Origin: Branchiostoma lanceolatum
Lineage: Eukaryota > Chordata > Leptocardii > Amphioxiformes > Branchiostomatidae
NCBI RefSeq assembly: GCF_035083965.1
Contig: NC_089723.1
Coordinates: forward strand, 33,049,193-33,113,192
Reading direction: 5' to 3'
Length of the DNA stretch: 64,000 nt
The first letter of the stretch is position 1; each line of letters opens with the position of its first letter. The translations under genes and the position numbers were made by a program. The notes under the pieces were generated by a model that saw nothing but the letters and a program-made list of their open reading frames with translations, ran no database searches and was not told where the DNA came from. This document shows positions 1-10,300 of this stretch, piece by piece.

Positions 1-129
1 ATATAACAGAGGCCAGAAATTTCCTGCAGTATCATCATTCATCATCATATTTGTTGTCCCCAGATGACCCAGCGAGGGGCAAAGTAGGGGGGAGGAGGTC
101 CCAGTTCCAGTTTAAGTATCTGTCGTTTC

Positions 130-422
130 TTCATACTAGGATTTGCGAATCGAAATTCACCAAGTGCATGGGGATTGAATAAATTATGATTGATCCTGAT
201 TCACGAATCCAGGTGTGTACTGTCCGACTCTGAGTCTGACTCTGAGAGGGGACTGATCCAGATCAGTCAAATCCACTTCAGGATTGATCCCCTCTCGAGG
301 CTCTCGTACCCTGTTCATACCAGGATTCACCAATCAGGATCAATCATTCAACCCCCTGCCCGGCCCTGCATGGTTCGTCCTGTGTCCTGGTTGAATCCTG
401 ATTCACAAATCCTGGTATGAAC
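130..422. repeat. Inverted-repeat element (MITE-like)
   Basis: The ends are imperfect inverted copies of each other: the left end reads TTCATACTAGGATTTG and the right end, reverse-complemented, reads TTCATACCAGGATTTG. Related 'CATACCAGGATT' and 'GATTGATCC' words recur inside, so the element may be nested or rearranged. A 76-codon open frame across it is repeat-derived and not a gene. Confidence 0.5.
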
Positions 423-742
423 TGGTTGTAAGTTCCTGTTGTTGCAAAAATACTTGCAGTTCCAACCAATGTACCATGGAAATATCTGTATAGTTTCTGT
501 ACCTATCCATGGTAATGATATTACAAAGGGTTTCCGTCTTACACAACACCAACAGAATGGGAGATTAGTAATATAATATTTATCTGTGTTTTGAAAGTGT
601 TTTGTCGTGTTGGTGGTTCTGTTGTGTTGTTGTTTACCGTCGGAAGTTCAAAAGTTTTCATCAATGATGACAGGTGTACACCTGGAAACGTTACACACCT
701 GATATCTTTACATAGAGACAGAAAACGGCGTCGTTAACGTAC

Positions 743-907
743 CCGTCCCGGGACTGTTTTCCGCTCATGTCGGCTACCGGGGTGGGGGAAGGGTTGCTCC
801 GCCGGCGGGATCTCTGTCCTCCCCTGCTCAGCGACGGCCCGTTCAGCAGATGGCTCGCCAAAACGTACACTCGCACCTGCTGATGCGGCCGCTTGGAACT
901 TTTACAT
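743..907 (-). CDS. Possible coding exon of an unidentified minus-strand gene
   Basis: On the minus strand an open frame is bounded by a plausible acceptor (CTATTTTGTAG) and a strong donor-like GTACGT. It is GC- and CpG-rich compared with the AT-rich flanks. The conceptual translation begins C-K-S-S-K-R-P-H, is rich in Ser, Arg and Pro and contains an R-S-R-R-R run. I do not recognise a domain and see no convincing partner exon in the window; partners could lie to the left. It may instead be a GC-rich fossil. No start codon is assigned. Confidence 0.3.
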
Positions 908-1256
908 CTACAAAATAGCAACACAGGCATGAAAGGCTGTTAGAGACCTGGTTAAAGTTTAACCTTATTGTTGTCCCCCCTTTCAAACGATCAGTTTAAA
1001 AACACCGTTCGACTCCAGCAGTGAAAACATCGACTTGACCGCAAATTGTAACAGTCATGAGTAACTTGATAGATAGTTTTAACGTTAGTCACCTTCTCAT
1101 GGCGTGTGGGTCAGCTCTCCTGTAGATTGGGTATCCAGGGGACCATTATTATTGTAGTCACGGTCTAATGAATCCCTTAAGGTATTAATATACCACCAGA
1201 GATCGGGTCACCTTCCCAAACTGTCAACTGGTGACTTACAAACATGGCGGACACAT

Positions 1257-1268
1257 GACGTCACGTGA
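1257..1268. promoter_or_regulatory. Overlapping CRE and E-box
   Basis: A full cAMP-response element (TGACGTCA) overlaps a palindromic E-box (TCACGTGA), just after an AACATGGCGG start-like context. This is typical of a promoter for a widely expressed gene, bound by CREB/ATF and USF-type factors. I cannot attach it confidently to a gene; the exon-like stretch at 743-907 on the minus strand is one candidate. Confidence 0.4.
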
Positions 1269-1965
1269 CACTCGGCGTCGCAATGCGACATTGGCGAGAC
1301 ATCTGGCGATTACAAACAGTACTGCAACATACCAAAGCCCAACTCGACTTACTTTACTTGTGAGTGCCGCGCCAGTCCTCTTCTGCCACTCGAACCACCC
1401 TGTCCGCCCAGTGTCGCCTATGCTAGCCTGTCCTTTATTGCCAAAGCCCAAAACGACAAGGAGAGAGATTCTTCAGGACATTTCTAACCCATTCCAAACC
1501 GTTTTCCAACCCTTTCAAAGCCAGTTTCCAACCATAAAAAACGCAGCGGTTTATTTCAATTTCTTGCTTGTTTATGCCAATGAGTTTTTTTAAACCTCCC
1601 TGTATGTCCTTTTACTGAAAAGTATGCCCGCGCCCTTTTCCGAAACTGGCAGTGATCACTATCAATGATGAAAATATATGGTGTCGCAAGCTAGCCAGAC
1701 AAGACGGAAGGGAACATCATTGAACTAACTTGGAATCACATTTGCCAGTTTTAGCAAATTTCTCTCCAGTCTGTAGTTATATTCGCAAAAACATCGAAAT
1801 ATATCGAATATAAAGTATATCGGAAATTCGGAAATACATATGCTGAAACCAGTGAATCATCAATGACCAGCTCCGTTCTGTTGGGTTAATATGTTGTCTA
1901 CCAACGTCAAGACCAAGGCGCTTAAACTTCCCTGTTCAGATCAAGGACATCATAGCCTCCATAGC

Positions 1966-2096
1966 GGGCTCTATTGGCCTTATTTGGCTTATAATACATG
2001 TACACTTTTGCTGATTACTTCTTTTTTGTAATGGGTCGTTTACGCAACTAAATCGGCAAAAAGTGTACTATAAGCCAAATAAGCTAATAGAGCTCG
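1966..2096. repeat. Palindromic MITE-like element
   Basis: The left arm (CTCTATTGGCCTTATTTGGC and then GTACACTTTTGC) is matched in inverse orientation by the right arm (GCAAAAAGTGTAC and then GCCAAATAAGCTAATAGAG), with an unrelated centre. It has no coding capacity, as expected for a non-autonomous foldback element. Confidence 0.6.
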
Positions 2097-2099
2097 AGC

Positions 2100-4020
2100 T
2101 TGCTGTGGAGAATAGATATCATCATCATCATGGACCATGTCCTGGTTCATCACATATCTAGTTTCTAGACCAATGTTTGAAGGTTGAAAAGTTATGTTAT
2201 GTTTTCGGTGCCGTTTGTTTTTAGAAGCATATACCTCAAACGCTAGCTGCTAAGTTGGTCCAAGTTCGTTCGCTATTTCTGAGAAACCGATGAAAAAAGA
2301 TTACGTGTCGTCCGTCATATTCACGAGCTAAAATTAGCCCCTTTCGTTCATATAAATTTATACATTCTGTCCTAAAAGCATCGTTGACTGCTATCCCGGC
2401 TTTGTCCGGTGCGTCTGTTCTCCACTTGAGCGGACCTGAATACTGATTGTGTCGCTTTTGACAAAGACGATGACGTAGGGTGACGTAGGACCACGCATGG
2501 TGACTGTCCGTATGGAAGCGGCAGCTTAATAAAAGATATTATGATCATATACTTTTAGATAGTTCTGTTCTCAAGGTGGACCCAAGTTTCGTCTACATTG
2601 ATGTGCACGTGCTTTCTCGTTTGAGGACATTTTACAGTCACTTGCACAGACAAACAGTTTCACCCATTGCTTGTTTGAAGTCTGCAGTCTATGCCCTATA
2701 CATGCGGAAAACGCGATTTTAACTGTCGTCGAAAATATCTGCTTCCAAAAAAAGCTGTCCTAAAATAGTTCCGTTTGTCTTCATCCTAAGGGCAACTCTA
2801 GAGTCCCTTGTGGCGAACCACCGTTACTCTCAGGCCAGCGATGTTTCCCGAGAAACGACTGAGTACATGTCGAAAATCACGTCGTCTCTTTGACCGACAT
2901 AAAGGACCGCCGAACACACTTTCTACGCAAGAAAACGTCGTTGGAGTTGAAGTTCGTTAATCTGGTTATCCCTCACTACAAACAAACAAAAGAAGAGGGC
3001 TGTCTCCTTTCGTTTTTAAAGGAGTCACTTAACATTCCGTTCCTTCCAAAACAGGTTCCTCATGTTTCTTGTGCGCAGGGTATTGTCCAGTTTCCCACTC
3101 TGTGATTCTGAACTTTGAAAGCCTGTCCTTCTTGCATTGAGTTTATCCGAGTGCTTTGCCCTTTTGATCAGGAGGTCTGTCGCGTCTGTTAATATTGAAT
3201 ATTGCTGAATCTTATTGATGTGCTGGGTAAATCATAAATCAATCTCTGTACACTGTCTGCTTGTAACCAAAAGTAAGCTCTGATAGTTACTTGCATTGAA
3301 CATTGTCACAAAAGGCACTCGGTACGATACAAGTGCATTGCAGTTTGGTCGACACCTAGACACGATACGTATATCCTCCAAAATCTAGAATAACAATCGA
3401 AATATAGCTCAATGTTTTCTTAAACCTTGCATCATTGCTCGACATTACAATCGTCAAACAGTGGGCAACATTCGTACGCGTAACATGCCGACGATCCAAG
3501 GATGCTCAAATCAACGCTCAAACACACTGAACTGAGTGCAAACTTTCATGTGGATATCGACGATTACGCACGATTTCTCCGTAGATTGTATTGGAAAATA
3601 GCAAAGATGTGACCAAATTAAGGTTTTGCTTGTTGGGTTGTAGATTTCGATAGATGCCGCATTACAATTTACACACGCACAAACCTCCCGTATCTATACA
3701 AATACCGTAAAATTACGTTTTCTGTCGAGTAAATCTTACCCATTTTGTTTGGCAGTGGAAGCCGTGTTGTGCGGAATATGGTAATGAATAACCCCAACAA
3801 TTCTGTAAATCCCCAAAACATGTGCTGCACCAGTTTTCCCTTTGTCCCGACCCGCTAGGGTGAGTCACACCATTAGGAGCGCAGAGAAAGGTCTGGCAGA
3901 CTGGTCTTTTCAGGACAACCTTTCCAGGCTGTGACGGGGAAAAGGACGACTTACGCCATCGACTCATTCATCCCTCACACCACTGGTACGAACGCACGAG
4001 CACCATTGTTCGTCCGAAAA
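2100..4020. other. Intergenic stretch without recognised gene
   Basis: I see only short open frames without splice context or recognisable domains. The stretch leads into the promoter of the first secreted-peptide gene at about 4.04 kb. Confidence 0.5.
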
Positions 4021-4039
4021 AAAACTTTATCGTTGTTGC

Positions 4040-4109
4040 TGACGTCACTATCATCGACGTCATCCTTCTGGGAGTCTTTTGAAGAAACCGGGAGTCTCGG
4101 GTATAAAAG
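4040..4109 (+). promoter_or_regulatory. Prohormone A promoter: two CREs and a TATA box
   Basis: A perfect CRE (TGACGTCA, 4040-4047) is followed by a near-perfect one (CGACGTCA, 4055-4062) and then a canonical TATA box (TATAAAAG, 4102-4109). The start codon is about 90 bases downstream of the TATA box, so transcription probably starts near 4135. CRE plus TATA is the classic layout of cAMP-inducible neuropeptide genes such as somatostatin. The motifs are seen; the regulation is inferred. Confidence 0.75.
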
Positions 4110-4198
4110 TGGTGCGTTTTCTCCACTTGCCAGTAGCTGAGATTCAGGACGACCGAGCAGACGACTTGTGAGACGGAGCGAGAGACCAGACTTGAAGA

Positions 4199-5107
4199 AT
4201 GCGCACCACAGCAACTTTGCCGCTCTTTCTGGTGTTCCTCCTCACTTTGTGGAAGAATGTCAGCAGCAGACCAGGTATGTAATATTGAGATGCTCACTTT
4301 TTAGTCAAATAAAATCTTAAGCGGCCATGAGGTCCCGCTAACGTATTACTAGTTTCAAACGGTTGCACCCGACCTCGTAGAACAAGTGTAAAGACAAATC
4401 TAACTTTGAAAAGTCACAACTTGTACATTTCTTCACTTTCTGAATAGTTCTGTCAACTTCTTGATGAGTCTTGAACTCTTAGTGTTCTAAGTACACATAC
4501 CGATATCATGAGAAGGTACATGTACTTACTCTTTCTTTTCTTTTCTTTTTCTTCAGCAAAAGTCAAGATGTACGATCTGCTGTATGAAGACGGCCCGTTG
4601 TGGGAAGCTGCTGAGGCGACATTTCCAGATTACGGCTCCGGTTCGGCTGAGGTAGATTCCAACTTCGACCTCGTGGGTGAAGCAAAGAACGACGAGAGCA
4701 GCTTCGACCTCTTGGAGAGCGACGACATTGAGGCCGCTGATCGACGTCGTAGAGTGCGGCGGTCCCTTCTGGGGAGGTACAAGTCGCACTGCCGCCGCCG
4801 CCATGGCACCAACGGACAGGAAGACCGCTTTCAACAGGCGGATGAAGCAAAAGCCAGCCCGGAGCAGGCGAGGAGAAAAGCCCGAGCGCCAGCCGGGGTC
4901 TACAACAACGGAGGCTATCCCGTGGTCGTGCAAACAAAGCGGAACACCAAATGCAGGAGCCGCTGGTGCAGCATGGCGTACTTCCTGAAGAAGGTGAAGG
5001 CGTACGGATTCTGGAAGAAGAACCGCGGACAGACCAAGCGTCGCGCCGACTCACGACAAAATAACATGGACTTTATCGACTGGAATACTCTAGAGGCAAT
5101 GCCCTAG
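4199..5107 (+). CDS. Secreted preproprotein A, candidate peptide hormone
   Basis: Two coding exons, 4199-4274 and 4557-5107, joined by a phase-1 intron (donor GTATGT; acceptor after a long pyrimidine tract ending TTCAG), giving 208 residues. Exon 1 is a signal peptide: M-R-T-T start, a Leu/Phe-rich core, and an end at V-S-S-R-P. The N-terminal half of the proprotein is acidic (SNFDLVGEA, SSFDLLESDD) and ends at a polybasic site, R-R-R-R-V-R-R, residues 88-94, a furin-type cleavage signal. The C-terminal part is very basic with Cys at 104, 158 and 163. The last two sit in a motif with W162, Y167-F-L and Y175-G-F-W178 that the paralogue at 23.6-24.6 kb shares. Further dibasic sites (TKR, TKRR) flank the motif. 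A likely poly(A) signal is ATTAAA at 6036. I do not recognise the family; function as a secreted ligand is inferred from architecture and promoter. Confidence 0.8.
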
Positions 5108-5724
5108 AGGTTCCTACTAAGTTAGTGGTACTGATGACTTTGACTTGCAGGACTGGAAAGCTATCATTTTGTCAGACTAGTTCAAATTTTACTCGGTTTG
5201 TTGTGCCGTGAGTATTGACGCCATTTAATTTTTGTTCTTCACTCATTTCTATTTGTCGACTTCCTACCTAAATTCAAAAGTATGGGGTATAGAAGTTCCT
5301 TGCTACAGTGTTGGTATCAACACAGATAACGGTTTATCCTTGCGCATTAGTCACTATCGACAAAGCTTAAAGTTTCTGTGGATTCTATTCTTTCAAACAT
5401 CCAAACAGAAACGCTGCAATACATTCTCAATCCACCTGCTCAATCCTACGATCGGTATTCAGTTCTGAACCTTCTCTAGAGAATGTTGTTCATTTTAAAG
5501 AAGACCGAACTATGTAAGCCCTCATTTTGGGCTGTCCATTATTCTACAGAGGCTAAAAATGTACCGTAAATTATCAACTTTTTGATGTTATAGTTGACAT
5601 TCCACTCAGGTAACTATGATAAGCTATATTTTACAATCGACGTAGGCCTTCACTTTTGTAAACCAACGTTGAAGTTGAAACGGTTGCTTTGAATGGTGCA
5701 GAGTATTATAGATTGGCGTATTTG

Positions 5725-5937
5725 TACTCTCCAGGTAGAGGAGTGGGTCCGGCTGGTTTTTGAGGTGTGTTTAGGCGTTTTTGTCGGGCTTTTTAATTTT
5801 TTTATTTCTTTTCATTTCTTTCGTCTGTGTGGGTTAACCGGCTACAGAGACACAAAAATGACAAAGTAGAAAGTCCGACAAAAACGCCTAAAAACACGTC
5901 AAAAACCAGCCGGACCCACTCCTTTGCTTGGAGAGTA
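5725..5937. mobile_element. Palindromic MITE, TACTCTCC family, copy 1
   Basis: Ends are TACTCTCC and GGAGAGTA. Long inverted arms include GTGGGTCCGGCTGG and GGCGTTTTTGTCGG. Three further copies lie at 17937, 37947 and 38763. It has no open frame. It falls within the probable 3' untranslated region of prohormone A. Confidence 0.8.
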
Positions 5938-6380
5938 GTGTATTTGTATATATGCTAAAGAGACGACAAGACTGCTGGCAGTCTGATTTTTATTTACATT
6001 TGTATTTATTGACAATGTCTATTGTTTACTTGAACATTAAAGCGTGAAATATCATCAACATATGTCATGTTTTGCTTGGGCTACTTTGGCTAGTAAACAG
6101 TAATGATAAGATAACGTTTGTGTAAGCTGTGGTATACCGGTAAGATTTTGCAAGTTCAGAATGGAATTTAAGCTTGCCAGTGAGAGATAGTTTTAAACGC
6201 AATTCAGGAAAGAGTGATAAGCATTGCGATAAACTCAAATTTAAGGGTCCCTTTGTTCCGCCCGCCTGGATCAACTAGTACAAATACGAAATAATTTAAC
6301 TTAGGACCGCATACAGTCTGCCGAGCTGTAGCCACCCCCTTATTGAATGAGCAGCCAGGATAGCTCAGGATGGCTCTCAC

Positions 6381-6410
6381 CAAGGAGGTTAAATGTATTT
6401 AACCTCCTTG
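6381..6410. mobile_element. 30-bp perfect foldback with 7-bp target duplication
   Basis: Fourteen bases (CAAGGAGGTTAAAT) and their exact inverse flank a central GT. The palindrome is bracketed by the direct repeat CTCTCAC (6374-6380 and 6411-6417), which looks like a target-site duplication. The arms resemble the AACCTCCTT ends of the larger element at 15714-16171, so this may be a relic reduced to its two ends. Confidence 0.6.
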
Positions 6411-6544
6411 CTCTCACTAAACGATAACTTACCTAGCCGAGAGACCATGCTTACCACAGAAGCGGTATAATGTAAGCAAGTGAACAGCCTAAGTGACGGT
6501 GAGTCAGCAACTACCGAGGTGCCAGGCTACCGCCAGCCCATTTG

Positions 6545-6772
6545 GCCTCCTTTACAGGGCTTCTAGGCGCGCCGGCGTTTATTTTTAGAGGGGAGCGCTG
6601 ATTCGTGATTTTCAACGTACTTCATTTTTTGGCAAGTTCTCACGGTGCTTATGCTGGGGAGATCTTAAACGTGTTTTATTCTACTTTATCTTTTCTAGTC
6701 TTGGGGCAGAAACGATCTCACCAGCACTAAGTCAGTGGCCCATATGTTAAAAATCGCAAATCATCGCTCCCC
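6545..6772. repeat. Degenerate foldback element, related to 15714-16171
   Basis: It begins CCTCCTTTACAGGGCTTCT and holds GGGGAGCGCTGATTCGTG, with an imperfect inverse near 6744-6772. The 15.7-16.2 kb element contains the same blocks (TTTATTTTT, GGGAGCGCTGATT, ATTTTCAAC). Confidence 0.5.
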
Positions 6773-6776
6773 CTAA

Positions 6777-6969
6777 TGCTTCGGTCCCATTTCCAATCCG
6801 GGGCCCGGCCGAGCTGTTTGCGAAAACAAAAAATGAAAAATGTATCCCAAGAAAATAAACAATATATGTTTAGGGGTAATTATTGTGTCCTTTGTTGTCT
6901 TTTATATCATGTTTTACGTTCCCACAAGCTGCCCGGCCGGGCCCCGGATTGGAAATGGGGCCGAAGCAT
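6777..6969. mobile_element. Palindromic MITE with GC-rich ends
   Basis: Terminal inverted repeats read TGCTTCGGTCCCATTTCC on the left, with an imperfect inverse on the right (GGAAATGGGGCCGAAGCA), followed inwards by CGGGGCCCGGCC. The centre is AT-rich. A diverged second copy follows at 7021-7203. Confidence 0.7.
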
Positions 6970-7020
6970 AAATCTAAACGCTTGTGACGCCCAGAAGGCC
7001 TGCAAAGGACGCTAGGTCAA

Positions 7021-7203
7021 AATTCCCAACCCGGGGCCCGGCCGGGCAGTTTACGGGAACGAAAAGTATGATATAAAAGACAACAAAACGCAACAAAGTT
7101 GCAAAAATCAAACATGAGTACCATTTTTGTATAGTCTTGGTATGATTTGTTTCATTTTCGTTGACACAAACAGCCCGGCCGAGCCCTGGTTTGGAAATGC
7201 GAC
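7021..7203. mobile_element. Diverged copy of the 6777-6969 MITE
   Basis: It carries the same GC-rich inverted ends (CCCGGGGCCCGGCCGGGCAG on the left, CAGCCCGGCCGAGCCCTGG on the right) around an AT-rich centre. It lies about 160 bases upstream of the CCT3 start codon, so it may overlap the CCT3 promoter. Confidence 0.6.
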
Positions 7204-7359
7204 CTTAGCATATACGTACGGTAGAATAGTTGCAGCCTCCCATATATGATCCGTCTGGCTCTTTGATACTACTTACCGCAGGGGGTTCTGGGTGTTACAA
7301 GATTGGACTGACTGCGCATGAACGAACAGTAGCTGTGAATACCCAAGAAAACCGGCAAA

Positions 7360-10300
7360 ATGATGGGTCAAGGCGGTCCAGTTTTGGTTCTCAGTAAGTA
7401 TTTCAAACCTTATTCCATCATCCAAACGTTGCTTTCCGTTCATAAGGAGTTGTTCTACAATGTTCTCTTGTCTGTTATTTCACAGAGCAGAACACAAAGC
7501 GAGAATCGGGGCGGAAAGTCCAGCTCGGAAATGTGAAAGCAGCAAAGGTAAGGCTGTCATCCCGCAAGCACATGGTCTCCATGACTGCACATTTTCACAC
7601 TTCAAAAAATACATCTTATCGTCAAAATTTTAAATAATTACCCCAACGACGTATAGATTATGTTACTGCAGTGTAATAGAAGCAAGCAGAAGTGATTAGA
7701 TTACTGAAATGGGTTGACAGCGGAAAGAATAATCTAGAAGTCTCTAGAACGTTCTGCCCCCCTCCCCTTCATCAGATTCTGCTGTGTGCACTGTATCGTG
7801 TTTGAAATACCTTAAAGTTTCCCCTCAGAATTACGGGTGCTATAGCTGTACGGTGCTTTTATTCACTATGTAGATTAAATGTAAACGAAGTACACTGTCA
7901 CACGTTTTTTTTACTGTTACAAAATTTGTGTAAGAAAGAAAACTAGGTCAGCAGAAAAAATGCATACTTTTCTTTGTTTAGTATATATTTTGTGTCAGGT
8001 CTGAATCAAAAGTGTATTACAATTTACTAATGATGAAATGTGTGCTGTTTTGCGCAGATGATCTCGGACGTGATCCGGACGTGTCTCGGACCTCGCTCCA
8101 TGATGAAGATGTTGATGGACCCGATGGGCGGTATCGTCATGACAAATGACGGAAACGCCATCCTCAGAGAGGTAATGTCGCAACGCCGATGATAAGGGTT
8201 ATATGAACAGCATGGTCAGACTTAAGGAAACATTCTCTCACAGACTTTGAACTTGTTAGGTATTCAGGTTTGGTGGGTTTTCTTCCAGTGGAGATCTCGA
8301 TGATGAATGCTTGCGTCTTAGAATTGTGCTTTGTCGATAGCTAAGCCTAATAGGGCAAAGTCGCTTTGCAATTGTGTTTATATAGCCTAACACACTTATG
8401 CTAACTGGAGATAGAGAGAGATCTCATTAACCCTGGCCTCAGCTTTACCATTTCACCAGAATGCTCAATGCCATATTAGGTCAACAGACAGTCCTACTGG
8501 TATTTTCTTTTCTTGGATGCAATGTAGAATAAAACATGGATTGTGATTGCCACAGATCCAGGTACAGCACCCTGCTGCCAAGTCCATGATCGAGATCAGC
8601 CGTACCCAGGATGAGGAAGTGGGCGATGGAACTACGTCAGTCATCATCTTGGGTAGGTTCTCAACCAACTTGAACAGTTGGATTTCGCTGAGATTTAATC
8701 TTTAGCGCTCTGAAGTAGCCGTTTGGCACCCAATTCCCTATTGGTTACAGAGTTAGGCAGCAAGGAGAAGGTTGATTAAAGATTTGCCTTTGAGAAAACT
8801 GTGGAAAAGACTAGTGTGAATTTTCCAACGAGCTTTAAAAATCTTTTGAAAATGCTGAGGCAATTCTGATCTTGAAAGTCAAGGTTGTAAGTAAAAGATT
8901 TCATTCTGATTTTGTCTGTCATTTATTTGCATGCATTGACTTTTATTTGATTGTATTACAAAATAAAAGGAATAGAAAATGTAACATCACATAACTATAA
9001 TTATAAGGCTTCTTTGGACAAGTCAACATAGTTATAATATTCAAGATATCTCACAGTCAGACATAGGCATCTACCTGGCTTGTTTGCAAGGGCCGGACAC
9101 AAATGTATAGTCCGCATGTGTAAGTAACCAATGACCCATGGGAAGAGTGTTGAGTTACAGAAAAACAAAATTGATGTGCTCACAAAGACGTTTTTATTTG
9201 CTTGACAATTTCACCACTACAATGACAGGAATATTGAACTATTGGGTATGAATGATGGCCTCACATCATTGCTGGCATTTGCTACAGTCGTCTAGGATAC
9301 AGTGAATGGTATGAAAAGTAAGAAAACATGTTCAGGAATATTGAATGCATTGTTTGCCTGTTGTTGATTATAGCTGGAGAGATGCTGTCGGTCGCTGAGC
9401 CTTTCCTGGAGCAGCAGATGCACCCCACACAGATCATCAGTGCCTACAGACAAGCACTGGAGGACAGCCTGGATGTACTGAGGGACCAGATTAGGTAGGA
9501 GGAAAAGGAATTTTGTATAGTGTTGATAAAGTTTGTGTGGAAAAAATTACAAAAATTTGAAGAACTGTATGGAATAGAAATGTTAAATTTTATGCGGGAA
9601 CACTGGGGACTGTTTTTTACTTATGTTATTTCATTTGTTTAGATATTGCTTCAGCCTTAACAGCACAAAGCAGATGTTTGTAAGAATATAATACAACTGC
9701 TGCAGAAAATAGAGCTTCCTGCTGCCTAACCTAGAAACCAATAGAGAATTGAAAGCCAAATGGCTACTACAGTGCGCTACAGGGTGAAGATTCAATATCA
9801 AGATATTAGATGGTAACCAAATTCTGTTTTTTCCTGTCCTAGTGTTCCAGTTGATGTGTCTAACGAGGATGAAATGGTGAAGATTATCTGCAGTGCCCTG
9901 GGCACAAAGTTCATTCGTAAGTGGATGGCCCTGGCCTGCAAGATGGCCCTCCAGTCCGTTAAGACGGTCGCTCTAGACGACCAGGGGCGACGGGAGATCG
10001 ACATCAAGAGATACGCAAAGGTGGAAAAGGTAAGGAGGGGCATTTTTCTGGCATCCATATCATTCTGAACTTCTGCAATTTGCAAGCAATGGCTGTTATA
10101 CATGTTGCATTCATGTAGATAGCGATTGACCAAAATAAGACTTGATTTTATGATTGGACTATGATGCAGTTGCACAATGAAAAAGTATTATTCAAATGAG
10201 ATCAAAGCATCAAAAATGTAAAAACGTTTCTTTTCTATCAATGAAATTCATTGAGCGACCTTGTCAAATGTTTGGTTCCAGCTTGTAGTGGAACTGGCAT

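Noticed and set aside
1231..1593. 120-codon plus-strand open frame after the CRE/E-box
   Set aside because: The minus strand is also open here, composition is not coding-like beyond the first part, and no family resemblance is visible.
4966..5030. Resemblance of the C-terminal motif of A to endothelin (C ... C ... Y-F ... W)
   Set aside because: Endothelins need four cysteines in a fixed spacing; only two are present, and the intron-exon layout differs.
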